Shown here in pieces: positions 10,928 to 22,550 of a stretch of DNA of 64,000 nt. Within the stretch, counting starts at the first letter, position 1. Every line of letters begins with the position of its first letter. Source of the stretch: Siphonodentalium dalli (Eukaryota; Mollusca; Scaphopoda; Gadilida; Siphonodentaliidae); contig CP136065.1 of the NCBI GenBank assembly GCA_032622095.1, positions 155,193,577 through 155,257,576 of the forward strand, read 5' to 3'. The position numbers were made by a program, and so were the translations under genes. A model generated the notes under the pieces. It saw only the letters and a program-made list of their open reading frames with translations. It ran no database searches and had not been told where the DNA came from.

Positions 10928-11425
10928 GTGTTGATTGACAGCGTCACCCGAGCGAATCGCCTTCTGTCGAATCTACCTCTATCCAAGGTGTGGGGTCAAG
11001 TGGATTTCCACTCAAAAATACCTTTTAATTGTCAAGTTGCACTTCGATAGTTGATATGGTGGGTGCATAAAAACTGTAGTTGCAATATCAAATGTCGGTG
11101 GTTGGAACCAGTTCCCGCCGTTAGTGTAAATAATTTTCTGTGAATTTAAAGACATAGTACCATGTACAAAAACCTGCATGCGATATATTTGAGAAATTCT
11201 AATGACTCATAAATTGACTACCAAACTCAACAAGTTGTCCTATACCTCTGGTAAATTAGCCATTGACTCAATGCGTTGACGTTCAACGCCCATGACGCGT
11301 CACTGTGACGTTACATAAGTTAATGGCCATAGACGACACATTTTATCTTACCAAATTACAATAAATTACAGCGACGATTAATTAAAGGGATATGCTGGAT
11401 TTTGTCCACTGATATAACAAATACG
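10928..11425. other. No gene recognised
   Basis: This is the upstream side of the intact ORF1. It may include that element's 5' UTR, but I can mark no boundary or promoter. Confidence 0.4.
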
Positions 11426-11553
11426 TTACGGTACTCTTAGTAGTCGGATATGGTGTCATGTGAGGCTCAGCGAGATCAATATTAGGAGACGCCGTAATAT
11501 TGATCTCACTTCGCCTCACGTGACACCATATCCGACCACTAAGCGTCCCGTAA
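11426..11553. repeat. Foldback (inverted-repeat) element
   Basis: Left arm TTACGGTACTCTTAGTAGTC through GAGATCAATATTA is mirrored by TAATATTGATCTC through GACCACTAAGCGTCCCGTAA. Arms are roughly 55-60 bases with a few mismatches and about a 10-base loop. The shape fits a MITE or foldback element; no clear target duplication is visible. Confidence 0.75.
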
Positions 11554-11943
11554 CTTATAATATAGGTTCATCATGATTCCAACAACCACCGAAAAGCAAT
11601 TAACAAACATACCCTGATACAGGAATCAGACTGTCGTGCATGGCTTTGCACAGAACTATCCGCGTTTGTCAGAAATCTGTTTGCCTAGCAGGTATGTTTG
11701 ACATAAACTATGAACATAGACGTTGTGCAAAACAACAAACCGTTATCTATGTGAAACTGAATTAGGGCCAAGTGTAAGGTGTCTGAGATTAAATTCTCTA
11801 AAATGCCTGATACATGAAGTCATTTTACCCAAGATAATAATTGTTATCGAAATGTTATACGAGTATCATATATCGGTGTGTTTCTGTGAACAAATGGGAT
11901 ATTTTCGTTAAATTGACCAAGCCACCGCATACTACGAGGGATC

Positions 11944-12048
11944 ACGATGGCTGCGGACACACGTCAACAGCAGCGATGGCATAGTAGGTGTGACAATGTA
12001 TTATAGTGGAGTTTGGTGACAATTGGTCGCTATAATTATTATGCCATG
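11944..12048 (-). repeat. Dispersed repeat B, copy 1
   Basis: In reverse complement it reads ACCAATTGTCACCAAACTCC, then GTCACACCTACTATGCCATC and GTGTGTCCGCAGC. The same order occurs at 34578-34693 on the plus strand, and a partial copy occurs at 12545-12590. No coding function is apparent. Confidence 0.75.
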
Positions 12049-12544
12049 GCTAGTCATGTCGCCCGCTGCACATTCGCACAATGAGTGTTCCAAAGTTCGT
12101 TAAAATCAGCATTTTTCTTGTTTTGGTCCTTATATAGTTCGCTTATTTTATTCCAGAAACTGTCTCTCATCTGCATTTCCTACAACAGTTCCGAGGCAGC
12201 TTCATCGGCAGCACACATGATAATGTTAGCGGAATTATGCGTAGAATTATAAACGTCGCAAAATAAAAGAACGTAAGACGCATGAAATTAATATAAGTAA
12301 ATAAACATACATTGAGATCATCAATAACACGTACTACATGCATGATATGTGAGCGAATAAGGGATTGCCATGGTCAAACACAATTATGGACGATCGATCG
12401 TGCAATTATATATATCGTAGAGAATACAGTATAGCAAAACGTAATGAGTAGAGTTCAACCTTGGTGAAAGCTAATGGGTTAATTGGTCCAGTCGACTCAT
12501 TGTGCGGAAACACAGCGGGCAACGTGGCTATGGCTGTGGCACAG
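12049..12544. other. No gene recognised
   Basis: The stretch is AT-rich with no recognised gene or repeat. Confidence 0.4.
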
Positions 12545-12590
12545 GATTATGACAACCAATTGTCACCAAACTCCACCGTAATAAATTACA
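12545..12590 (+). repeat. Dispersed repeat B, partial copy
   Basis: ATTATGACAACCAATTGTCA followed by CCAAACTCCACC matches the start of the copy at 34578 and the inverted copy at 11944-12048. Confidence 0.65.
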
Positions 12591-13149
12591 CACAGAAAGT
12601 GAAGGGACACATTGATGACAAACTGAAGGCTAATGACCTGAAAGCGAGTCTTTCTTATTTGACTCAAAGACGACTTCCGAATATCCTTCTTGGCTGTTCT
12701 ATGGCGTATTGATGGTATTATTGATCGTGTCGACCATCTTCGAAACAGACCCACATTCAGTTGGATGATAGCATTCACAGTCTTATGGAATTATTGCAAA
12801 TGATGTATGCTATATTGATTAATGAACCAAGTCCTCATTCCCATCTCGTTTAAATATAAACACAATAGGAACACGGATGTGGCATTCTATTTCAACCTTT
12901 TAGGACACTGCAACACAGATATGTCCATAGTCAGAGAGAAGCACCATAGCACTTAAAGACAAAATAGTTAAGACATTAAATAGATAAACATCATAGCAAC
13001 TTAATTTATTTGCTTATTACATTGGAATGTGAGACATAACATATTATGTTTTTTTATTATTATTGTTATGTTTTGTATTATGTTTTGTGTTAGCTGCATA
13101 TTAAAAATTCATGGGATCATTTAGATGGGAGAAAATGGTTAATATTTCC
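12591..13149. other. No gene recognised
   Basis: The stretch is AT-rich. The short open frames show no domain. Confidence 0.4.
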
Positions 13150-14640
13150 CATTCAAAAACCAATCAATACATGAACAACTATACAAGTGAGGGATGTATA
13201 GACCTGGATATAAAATGATTGATAATGATTGGATATAAAATGTTTTAATGCAGAATTTTCAGATAGCTAGAGGTAGGATATGAGATTGGTCAGATTGAAA
13301 ATATTAGATTCATTACATTGGATAGCATACTGTATGTCTATGGAATGTGGTGGGTTAATGTTCTTCTAAGCTGATCATTGGAAAGATATAATGTATGTGA
13401 ACAGCGAAAATATAATTAAAGTTATGATTAATATTTTCAAAACCATTCTATCGATACCAAAATCTATACAGGTGAAGAATGTGTCATCATTAACATGGAT
13501 GCAATTATTTATATAGTGATCATGTGGAAAATATTTAGTTATCACATTGTGTCAACATGATTGGTGGATGATGTTAATATTTTTAAGCAAATAAACCAAA
13601 TGACCCTCACTATGCAGGTTAGGGGTGTGTTATAAACTATGTCAAGAACTATAAACATAATCAATGGAAATATTTGAGTTATGAAATCAAATAGAATGGG
13701 GTTCATCTTACTCAAACTAATGAACTGATAAACACAAAAAGTCTATAAAAAGCATGTCATTGGATTTATAAACCAATACAATAAGTCAGTCTCTAATGTC
13801 ATGAACCTGTTTCAACAAAGGGGTTAACTTAATATTGCACAGAAATCTTAACTGGACCAGAGAGTAATCAATCACAATTTTAACAGATGTTATCAACAGA
13901 CTCTGCTAGCCATGCTATCTATCTACTATCTAGTGTCCAGCTAAACATAACTCAATGCCAATAATACACTCTCTGTGTCATGAGAAGTTCTCTTCAAAGC
14001 TCACAGTGCGGGCATTAATTACATTATCAGTTACTTGAATTTTAAATGGCAATTACTCTGTTAAAATTTACCGGATCAAACTCAAATTCGAACTTGATCT
14101 GTATTTCGGGGTGAGGACCATATGTACCAAATTTGGTGCTGATCAGATGAAAAATATTTAATTCAACACAGCTTGGATGAATTCTATTTAAAAACAAGAG
14201 CAGAAAGGGTTAACTAAACGATACCAAAAACATAGAGATGAAGAACGTGCTAAGAAAACCCTAGGTAAGAAATATGAGGCATATCAGAAGAAAATTGTTT
14301 GACTTAGATGCATCAGATAGCATTTGTGTGTAGGGTTAATTATTTTCTAAACCGATAAACCAATCGAAACCAAAAAACTATACAGGTGAGGTGTGTGTCA
14401 TCATAAACCTATGAACACAATCGGACAACAAATACTTTGGATACAGCATCGGATAGCTCATGCCTATGTGCGGATGCAAAGTGTTAACAATTTATAAACC
14501 TATCAAACGATACAGGTGAGGAGTGTGTCATCATAAACATGCACATAAAATTTGAACACGATCCGATAAAATATATTCGAGTAATCTAATCGGATAGCAA
14601 GTGTCTACGGACAGACGGACGAACGACGGATGGTTGATCC
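13150..14640 (+). repeat. Degenerate satellite, units roughly 130-150 bp
   Basis: A recurring block reads approximately AACCAATCGATACCAAAA, CTATACAGGTGAGGAGTGTG, TCATCATAAACATG, then ...GGATAGCA. Clear instances are near 13460-13500, 14340-14480 and 14490-14610; weaker ones are near 13180, 13740 and 14215. It ends at ACGGACAGACGGACGAACGA. This is an old, diverged tandem family without a coding role. Confidence 0.55.
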
Positions 14641-14764
14641 AGACGTCGGGATTAGTTGTACCATACATGGTGTGCGTACACATAAAAACAAAATACGTGC
14701 TTTCTGGAGTATAACACATGGAAGTTGGCCCACAATTTGACGATAAAATTAAATTTTCCAAAAA

Positions 14765-15300
14765 AATTAACTATTTTCTGAAATTTCTTTAAAAATAATA
14801 ATATTCATGCAAAATTCAAATTTTCTTTACTAAATGAAGAAATTATGTATAGAAGTACATTTTCAGACGGAACCAACCATGACTTCACAAGATGCATACT
14901 GTTCATATCCCAAATGCTCAAATGTTTGAAAAATAATATTATTTTTCAATCTCTTATGTCAGGATTTATGTCGAGTTTTTTTTTTAATCCTCAATAAAAT
15001 GGTCCTCAGATGGCAGAAAGGAGTTAAAAAAGAGAGCATATCCAACACATTAAATGTTTCCGGGTTTTCATATTGGGAATTTGGTCAAAAGAATGCTGAT
15101 AAAATAACATTATCCCCAAATTTCGTAATTTTCTGAAATTTGCACTAAAAATCGTAAAATTCGCACACAATTTAGAATTTATGTCACTACATGGACATAT
15201 TGCGTATGGAATCACGAATCTATTTCGAACCAATCATCAATTCACAAGATTTATGATGTGCTCACACTGGTTCTCATTCCACATACTCAAATTGTGGAAA
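14765..15300 (+). repeat. Diverged direct duplication, offset about 354 bp
   Basis: TTTTCTGAAATTTCTTTAAA...GAACCAACCATGACTTCACA near 14772-14890 is matched by TTTTCTGAAATTTGCACTAA...GAACCAATCATCAATTCACA near 15129-15245. Both end with a similar ATGCTCAAATG / ATACTCAAATTG block. Identity is moderate. Confidence 0.5.
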
Positions 15301-15644
15301 TAATACAAAATAGGGGGATGGTCCAGGGTGGTCAGGTTTTATTGATTTTCGCAGCCAAAAAAAAAAAAAAAATGTAAACAATTTTTTTTACATATGTGTG
15401 TCCCCAGAACAGCGAACACATCCATATTGAATATATTGACATTTTCTTCTTATGTGTGGAAACAAAACAAACAGGGTGTACCCCTCTGTGAAAAAAAACC
15501 ACATTTTTACATTAAATTTTGTGATTAATTATCAAATATTTATTTTTCTTTACAGGTAAATGCCCTCATTGGCAATTCCATTCGTAACTGACGTCACAAC
15601 ATGAACATTTTAGTGTTTTACTAGCTTATAATTCCAGGACCAAA

Positions 15645-15782
15645 CATTCATTCAGAAGAGACAACAAACATTCATTCAGAAGAGACAACAAACAATCATT
15701 CAGAAGAGACAACAAACATTCATTCAGAAGAGACAACAAACAGACAACAAACATTCATTCAGAAGAGACAACAAACATTCAT
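15645..15782 (+). repeat. Minisatellite, 24-bp unit, about 6 copies
   Basis: AACATTCATTCAGAAGAGAC followed by AACA repeats head to tail, with one unit broken by an extra CAGACAACAA. The units abut without spacers, which excludes a CRISPR-like array. Confidence 0.9.
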
Positions 15783-16078
15783 TGCAGTATTTGAGAGGGC
15801 TGCAAAATAAGACCATATGTATTTTACTACATTCTATATTTACAAAATTACATGAAATAACTTCGTGACTGACGTCACACAAAAATCACATGAATTTTAA
15901 CCATTTATGTCCATGTCTGATTTCCCGCCATTTGAAATATCTAATGGTGATGGATCATATTTTCTCTCATGTTGACATTTTTCTTCATTTAAACCTAATT
16001 GTCATTTCTGAGGAGCAAATTATAGTATTTGTCCAACATTTTGTTTCGGTGACTGACGTTACAGTGACTGACGTTACA

Positions 16079-16768
16079 TTTTAATCAGTTATTTGAATCT
16101 ACGTTGAAACAAGATTTAATCAGTGTTATTGTTTGTGTATGCTTGGAAAATTTACACAAATGATTAAACCAATGCAATGCTTACAAAACAACACATAACA
16201 TTTACTATTATATGTAACCTGTGCCATGTTTTATACTAGCAAAGTTTAGTGTGCAAAAAATACTAGCAAATGGCACAATTCGTCGGAATTCAGTATGTAT
16301 ACAGCACTTAAATACCAAACATCTCAGCCAAAAATATGGTATTTTGCACTGTTTTGCACTGCTATGGTTGATCAGGGTAATTATTGTCAAATGCAGAGGC
16401 TACTATTGGATATACAGTTACATGTATATATTTACATACTAAGTGTTGTCATCACTAAATCCAGCATTCTGATTGGTCGGCGCCCACGTGGCTAGTTGCA
16501 GTTAGTTCTCGGTGAATGAGCAACGCCTCATAACACCAAGGTCATAACACCATCGAAACGTCATTGGGCTTGGAAAGACGAACGCGTAATGTTTTGGGCG
16601 CATTTGGACTCGCGCAGGATTGACTTAATACATCATCGGGTTTCAATATGAAGAGAAATTGTTCGTATTAACTTTTGCCAAGGGTGCTATTGGGTATTTT
16701 GGGCTGTTTTTGTCACGATACACTTTTCGATTTAAATACATTTACAAAAGTGGCTTTTTCGCTAAATG
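16079..16768. other. No gene recognised
   Basis: Nothing beyond short open frames is seen. CTGATTGGTCGG near 16470 contains a CCAAT-box-like element on the minus strand, but no gene is attached to it. Confidence 0.35.
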
Positions 16769-16947
16769 TATATAAATATAAGGATTAACTGTCATATGGA
16801 CTATTTTTATGGAGATGTAACCGTGAGGTAAGTGGTCATGACTTGTATGTAAAACCCTTCGGGTTTTACACAAGTTATGTCCACTTACCTCACGGTTATA
16901 TCTCCATAAAAACAGTCCACATGACAGTTAATCCTTATATATATATA
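16769..16947. repeat. Large near-perfect palindrome (foldback element)
   Basis: TATATAAATATAAGGATTAA...GGAGATGTAACCGTGAGGTA is mirrored by TACCTCACGGTTATATCTCC...TTAATCCTTATATATATA. The centre is TGTAAAACCCTTCGGGTTTT, a hairpin with a three-base loop. Arms are about 85 bases. This is a MITE or foldback element and a strong cruciform candidate. Confidence 0.85.
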
Positions 16948-18087
16948 GCGTATTTTGAGAGACAGGTATGTCAAATAACAACCAGAATATTTCTCTTCAT
17001 GGTTTTATATGGTTAAGCCATTACCTCCACCCCACTCACAATCTAGTACATTCACAATACTACATGTGGGATGGTGTTAACTACCTCATTTGCCAGTTTA
17101 AAGAGTTTTATTTGCTCGATAGCGGGCTCTGGATTCCCAGTGAAATATCACTACACACCCTCGGGTGGCATCAATTGCCTGATGACAATAAATTATATCA
17201 ACTTGACATTTTCTGTTGAAATTAATGAAGTACTAGGTACAAGGGGAGTCTAATCTAAAGAACATTTTATTTTCGAAGGTATTCAACATTATAGTTTTAA
17301 TACCATATTATAGGATGCAATTGAAATTAAACAGCGTGACTGACGTTACACGTGACTGACATTACATCCCATTTATCGCCTTATATTGCAAGAATTATGT
17401 TCAAGCAGATTTTGTCTTCCATCAATCCTTATTCCAAATGTGTAAAAGATAATTATAGTGCAAGAGCCTAATATTTCATGAGTGACATTGGAAATTGTCA
17501 ATACCCCGTGACTGACTTTACATGAATGTCCATCTACATGTAATTGGACAAAACAATCCATACTTTAACTTTAACTTTAAGGGTTTCGAGGGTGTAAATT
17601 TGTATATTTTGTAACTTAATATATGATATGCGATAAGCACCATTTAAGAAGAAGACGACAGACATAACCATTAACTGATTGAACAAATTCAATATTCAGT
17701 CATAATTATTGACCAAAGAACAAATATCAATTACAAGTTTGAAATTTTTGGTCACTATATCATAAACTGCGTGAAATTGCCCTCATATGCATTTATTCGA
17801 CAATTGTATATATATTAGATTGATGGAGACACTGACTGAGTACTGACTGAGTGTCATTCCTTCAAATGTGCTTGCTTCAGTGATGATGAACAAATTCTCA
17901 TTTCGTATCGATATTACCATGAATTGATCGGAATAACATATTGATATGCCCCTCAACTCACATCTACCTTGCAAATCGGTCCCAATTTTCGCTTATGACA
18001 TGGTGCGAACCCGTGTCAACTTCGTCTAACCCAGACTGCGATGATGGTGTCCACGACATATCCACATCATATGTACCATTATAAAAA

Positions 18088-18149
18088 CATTGCGGATTGT
18101 CTCCCCGAGGAACCAATGTCTTGGTTCCTCGGGGAGACTATCCGCAATG
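18088..18149. repeat. Hairpin element, 30-base arms
   Basis: CATTGCGGATTGTCTCCCCG followed by AGGAACCAA is mirrored, after about two to four bases, by TTGGTTCCTCGGGGAGACTA and TCCGCAATG with one mismatch. It is AT-flanked and has no target duplication I can assign. Confidence 0.8.
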
Positions 18150-18337
18150 TTGCCCTCGAGCCAGGTCACCATTGTTTATATTATACCAAATAACCAATGT
18201 CAGCAGTTCTGAAAATTTAAAATTGATTTGAAACAAATGAAATAATACTTTTCAATAAGTACATAATGTTCACTGGCACAATTGATTTTCACTGTTCTGA
18301 CAGGCCCGCTACATCGCCATACACGTTCATTGTGACG

Positions 18338-18610
18338 TTACAGTTCAGGAAGCTGGGCTGGAAATTTACCATACGGTTCTGACTGACAGTTGCTTTCTGA
18401 ACTTTCAGTTGTCTGATCGAACGATTTAACTGAGTTATGTGTCATTTTTATCCAAATAACGTTCCATTTCATTGTTAGAAATTCATCAAACATACGCTTG
18501 TTACTTGCGATACATCTCTTCGTGCTTTTACTGTCTTTTTCGTCTATAAGTTTCGAAATATCATCGGGTGAAACATCCACGAATCGCTTCGATTTGACAC
18601 CGGCATCCAT
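18338..18610 (-). pseudogene. Crypton-like tyrosine-recombinase N-terminal fragment
   Basis: The ATG-started 90-aa frame begins MDAGVKSKRFVDVSPDDI and continues SKLIDEKDSKSTKRCIASNK, RMFDEFL. From family knowledge, this resembles the N-terminal helical (SAM-like, DNA-binding) segment shared by Crypton-type tyrosine recombinases and their domesticated relatives, in the pattern RF..VS.DDI..L..EKDSK.TK. After residue about 47 the similarity stops and the rest (rich in S, E and Q) looks like decayed or unrelated sequence. The catalytic recombinase domain is absent. TTTCCCGCC lies about 30 bases upstream of the ATG. It may be a truncated element, a pseudogene, or a first exon without a recognised donor. 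Confidence 0.5.
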
Positions 18611-19167
18611 GATGTTTACTTTGAAGAAGTTCCATGGGCGGGAAACATTGCAAATAGTAAAATCACACCCTATGGGAAATTAACATTGGCTTTTAATATG
18701 AGGTATAATAATAAAAAATTGTTTCAAGCGGAATACTATTCATTGAGAGAGGCTCATCTTCTATTGTCGGGTTTAAGTACTTTTATATTGATTATGTCAA
18801 AGGGGACTGGCATATACATAACCCGCGGCATTCAATGTATTACTATTACTGTGGTCTTTGTTTTAACAATCCTGTTCATTTGCAAGTACCACGCTCAAAT
18901 TGCCACCGTATTCAAGGAACACAGATTAGTCGAGCTCGAATGCCCATGAATGCAATAATCCTCAACACTGGGTACCATTCTGGTAGCAATTTTAGATAAA
19001 ACTGGTCATCATTATGTCCCAGGATAGCATGATACAACGAATACAATAATACTTTGTGTTGTATGAGCCATTGCATGGCGGCGATGATGGCGTTTTAGTG
19101 ATACATGACATATTTAAGAAATTCCACCCATATACCGACCACAATATTGTAAGCCATCTTCGAGTTA
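18611..19167. other. No gene recognised
   Basis: A plus-strand frame of 87 residues (18686-18949) has two hydrophobic stretches but no start context, domain or homologue that I recognise. I do not call it. Confidence 0.35.
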
Positions 19168-19455
19168 TTAAAGGTACTCTAAAATCAAGTGGTTTTTATT
19201 GTTAATAGTAGCCACTTGATTTTCGAGTTATCCATCTTACAACCGCAATTTGCCCGTTTGAGCACGTGGTTCTGGACAAGTTCTGGTCCACAAACAATAG
19301 AAACAGCAAACTTCAAACATCGATATCTGATTACTCTGAGCTTTGATGGGTGGGTTCCTCGACTCGAATCAAATATGTTGTACCCCCGAAGCCAAATAAA
19401 TAGTAATTAAGGGGTGTTTAATTTAGGAGCGTCTGATCGGATTGAGTACCTTTAA
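19168..19455. mobile_element. TTAA-type MITE (family T), rearranged short copy
   Basis: Element 19172-19451 is flanked by TTAA on both sides. It begins AGGTACTC and ends GAGTACCT, giving an 8-base perfect terminal repeat. The right end shows the family's GCGTCTGATCGGATTGAGTA. The interior carries GATTACTCTGAGCTTTGATG and CCTCGACTCGAATCAAATAT, shared with the copies at 20176, 39809, 41545 and 43949. The left part instead holds a hairpin AAAATCAAGTGG...CCACTTGATTTT, so one end has been rearranged. Confidence 0.75.
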
Positions 19456-19789
19456 GCCATTATGTAGTCCACAGCGGACCTGATATTAGCGTACGCACCA
19501 AATATCTCCACCACGCTACATTTTATTATGTATGCCTTCCGATAAGATGACAAATATGGGCTTCAGATTCTTATTGGAGAAAACATACCTAAATTTAATT
19601 TTTTTTTTTAAAATTGGTTCCAGGAGGTGTAGTGTGTAATATATTTACTTTTATGTTCGAGTTTGGAGATCGGGATATATATCTTAAACCATAGTTTAGC
19701 AGTTTATCAACAGCTATTGTCTTAGTTAAGCCATTTAAGCAAGTAAATATATAGAATACACAGAACCAATATTTTCTGCGCATAGCTGT

Positions 19790-20095
19790 AATAAACTGTC
19801 GAGAGCCAGTCTAAAAGCTCGGGAACTTAACTTTCTACTTAAGATGGACTTAAGATTGTTTTGTGAAACGGATTCGTGAAAAGGAAAAGTAACATCATAA
19901 GCTAGATCCACCTTAGATCTTAGATTAAGTCCATCTTCAGATCATATTAAGACCTTGCTTCACGAAACTCGGCCATGTTCGTGAAACGCGTTCGTGAAAC
20001 GGAAAAGTAACATCATAAGATCAAACTTACATCTTAGATTAAGTCCATCTTAAGATCATCTTAAGACCTTGCTTCATGAAACTGGGCCCAGATCA
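19790..20095 (+). repeat. Tandem duplication, about 115 bp
   Basis: GTGAAACGGATTCGTGAAAA, GTAACATCATAAGC, TTAGATTAAGTCCATCTT, AAGACCTTGCTTCACGAAAC near 19862-19970 recur at 19981-20085 as GTGAAACGCGTTCGTGAAAC and so on. Both end in a GAAACT(C/G)GG-type motif. Confidence 0.75.
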
Positions 20096-20171
20096 TAAGT
20101 TCAATAAACCTACATATATATTATATTTCCTAAAGGAACTACTCGTCTGTGGGCATTTAGTATAGAAAGGG

Positions 20172-20640
20172 TTAAATGTATCCAATCCGATCAGACGGTC
20201 CCCATATCATCAATATACAACAACAACATTTCTTCAAAATACGCTTTATTTATCAGAATCGATTGATTGCTACAAAATGATGTTAACCACTGTCAACTAT
20301 GGTATCAAATTTCCCAAAAACGTGTTATTTATCAACATTTTGTTCAACGAAATATGACCGTATTACCACTTGTGTCTCACGAAATTTGGCCGTAATACCG
20401 CTTGATTTTAGAGTTATCCATATTCGTCCGCAATTTTGTCCGAGACCGTCTCTTTGAAGACGTTTTTTTCTGGGCCACAAATAATTGCACATCTCGAGAA
20501 ATAACAAACTTCAAAAATCAGTATCTGATCACTCTGAGCTTTGATGGGTGGCTTCCTCGACTCGAATAAAATATTTTTTTTACCCCCGAAGCCAAAGAAA
20601 TAGCAAATTATAGCAGCGATAATTCGGATAACTCGTCTTT
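20172..20640. mobile_element. TTAA-type MITE (family T), decayed copy
   Basis: The left side reads TTAA-ATGTATCCAATCCGATCAG. The interior matches, in inverse orientation, the intact copy at 39809-40261: the CAACAACATTTCTTC block, TCCGCAATTTTGTCCGAGAC, CTCTGAGCTTTGATGGGTGG and CCCCCGAAGCCAAAGAAATA. The right end has diverged and only ACTCGTCTTTAA is left. Confidence 0.65.
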
Positions 20641-20678
20641 AAAAATTCGCAATAAGGTTATTTGCAAGCTATAATTAC

Positions 20679-20883
20679 CTCAATTCTGTCCTCGAAAACT
20701 TCTATTTCGAGGGAGAATTCGACATCGACAGTGAATGGGAATGGTATTGGTCCCAAGATCACCTGATCCCATGTGCCCGATATGCGCATTTCTTTTTTTA
20801 TATTCTGTTGGTTGAGATAAACGAATATTTTGGCAACCACATCCTCATAGTCGTATGTATTTGGTCGAACGCCGATCTGGAAT
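20679..20883 (-). CDS. Galectin-like exon (internal exon of a split gene)
   Basis: A 205-base minus-strand exon is bounded by a good acceptor (TTTCCTTTCAG, AG at 20884-20885) and donor (GAG|GTAATT, GT at 20677-20678). After one carry-over base it encodes 68 residues beginning FQIGVRPNTYDYEDVVAKIF and ending EIEVFEDRIE. The pattern fits the beta-sandwich of galectin carbohydrate-recognition domains: F.I.V....YD..DVVA, then a tryptophan (GTWDQV) at the site of the galectin W-G-x-E motif, then PFPFTVDVEFSLEIEV. Sugar-contacting residues of the H-x-N-x-R motif are not conserved (FVYLNQQN instead), so binding may differ or be lost. Flanking exons are not recognised nearby. The read-through stop lies just after the donor. 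Confidence 0.55.
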
Positions 20884-21179
20884 CTGAAAGGAAATTTGAT
20901 ATATACGTTTTGGTTCTGTTAGTATACAATATACCGTGTAATATGCGAGAGAATTGTTGAAATGGTATTTTTCCGCCTAAAGAGCTAAAACATATTTTCT
21001 CGAAAACAATCTTACCTGTTTCCTATAAAATTTGTTTATCATATATACACAAGGCAATATAATGCTGATAAACACGTACATGTACTTTTAGACATCATGC
21101 ATTTTTGTAAATCGAAATATTTTCGGCATAATTTGAGACGTATACGCATAATTATGTCTGGACTTGTAGTTTGCCACGC

Positions 21180-21475
21180 ATGTGCAGTTCTCAAATGGAA
21201 GTGACTTTATAGATGTCAAATTTCAGTTCAATCGGTTGGTTAGTACAGTCTGTGCTCTCTATAGCTAATTGACAATTTTCTGTCCAGCTATATGATCTCG
21301 AAAACTGGAAAATAGTGGAATTTCGGACGATATTTCAGTTGGAGAGCACGAAGTGAACCCATGCCGCACCTCCTCAAGCAAAAACCAAAAATTTATTTTT
21401 CACACAAATTCGCGAAAAGTCGCGAATACCGAATGAATATCGACGTCGAACTTACTTCACACACCTCATTTCATA
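21180..21475 (+). repeat. Dispersed repeat C, copy 1
   Basis: It contains GGAGAGCACGAAGTGAACCC, GCACCTCC and GACGTCGAACTTACTTCACA, in the same order as GGGGAGCACGAATTGG, GCACCTCTTCCGC and AACGTCGAACTAACTTCACA at 30637-30750. It is moderately diverged. Confidence 0.55.
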
Positions 21476-22550
21476 GACCATATTAAGTCCCAATTATGTT
21501 ATAAGTTTCTTTCATGAATTTGGGCCCAGGAATGCGGAACCTACATAAAGACATAAGAACATATAGCTGGCTCTCGGACCAATCGCCCTTGGAGGCATTG
21601 GAAATTTGCTATACATGTACTATCAGCTGGAGCTCCCAGGTGGATGCCACATATTCTTTTCTCTTCTAGACTGTTTAGAAGGCTAGCTTGTCTCCTATGC
21701 GGGGTAGGATAGAGCATTTAAAGACTGTCCAATTAAGCGTTTGTTCCCATTTGATTCTAGTGGCGGACTTGGCAACTTTGTGTATCCCGTTTTCATCGCA
21801 CATATACGAAAGGTATATGTATCATGTGGAAAATATATACACTCACTGGCTGCCGACAGGCTTTCCAAGAATTTTGATCTTTCTCCCACGAACGAATCCT
21901 CCCTTGACAGGCCTGAATGTCTGGAAGCACAATTGACTTACATTAGCATAGTTATATATGGTAAATATGGATTTTCTCTTTAAATAACAAATTTTAAATA
22001 GTTGCGTGTGTATAAAATAATAAATATGAACTGAAGACCCCTGTCGGAACGGCTTCTATCAAATAATATTGATTTTATTTCTAATATTTTATTGGGTCAG
22101 TTTATTTGTCTATTTTTAGAACAGACCATTCGGGTGATCCCATATTGCGATGTAGAGCATTAGGCTTTTCCTATGTCTACGTACCGAACGTCAAATATCT
22201 CAGATTGATTGGCTGTATTGTTTTATTCCATAGTTATAAGTGATAATGAGTATAATTAACGTGTATTTGTTACAATATTACACAATACAATTTCTGGTAT
22301 CTGTTAACAGTAACCACTATTGTTCGTTAGCTAAACAACCACACCTTTTTAGACGAGAAAATATTCGAAATAAAATTAATGTTAATCGATAAAAGCATTA
22401 CCGGACAGGAGTCTTCGATTCAGATCTAATATTTTATACACCGGTAACTATATAATACATTATTACAAAGAGATTATCCACCTTTAAACAAATCAGAGAC
22501 CTTTGAATGTTCGAGGACAAATATGTTTGGAACATAGAGGTTCTCGAACG
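21476..22550. other. No gene recognised
   Basis: I see no supported gene. CTTTCATGAATTTGGGCCCA near 21510 resembles the end motif of the 19790-20095 duplication. Confidence 0.4.

Larger units (their letters stand above)
15584..17522 (+). repeat. Seven copies of a CRE-like motif, GTGACTGACGTTACA
   Basis: The 15-mer occurs at 15584-15598, 15865-15879, 16049-16063, 16064-16078, 17336-17350, 17352-17366 and 17508-17522, always in the same orientation, with at most two changes from the consensus. Two instances contain the palindrome TGACGTCA (the CREB/ATF site); the others contain TGACGTTA, TGACATTA or TGACTTTA. Flanks are AT-rich and poorly alignable. This is either the surviving core of an old satellite or a regulatory cluster. 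Confidence 0.6.

Noticed and set aside
10098-10934. Plus-strand frames of 68-93 aa across the ORF1 at 9803-10927
   Set aside because: They are antisense shadows of the coherent minus-strand ORF1.
15645-15782. CRISPR-like short repeats
   Set aside because: The 24-bp units abut without spacers in eukaryotic DNA; it is a minisatellite.
18686-18949. 87-aa plus-strand frame with two hydrophobic segments
   Set aside because: AT-rich sequence often gives such frames by chance; there is no signal, domain or splice context.
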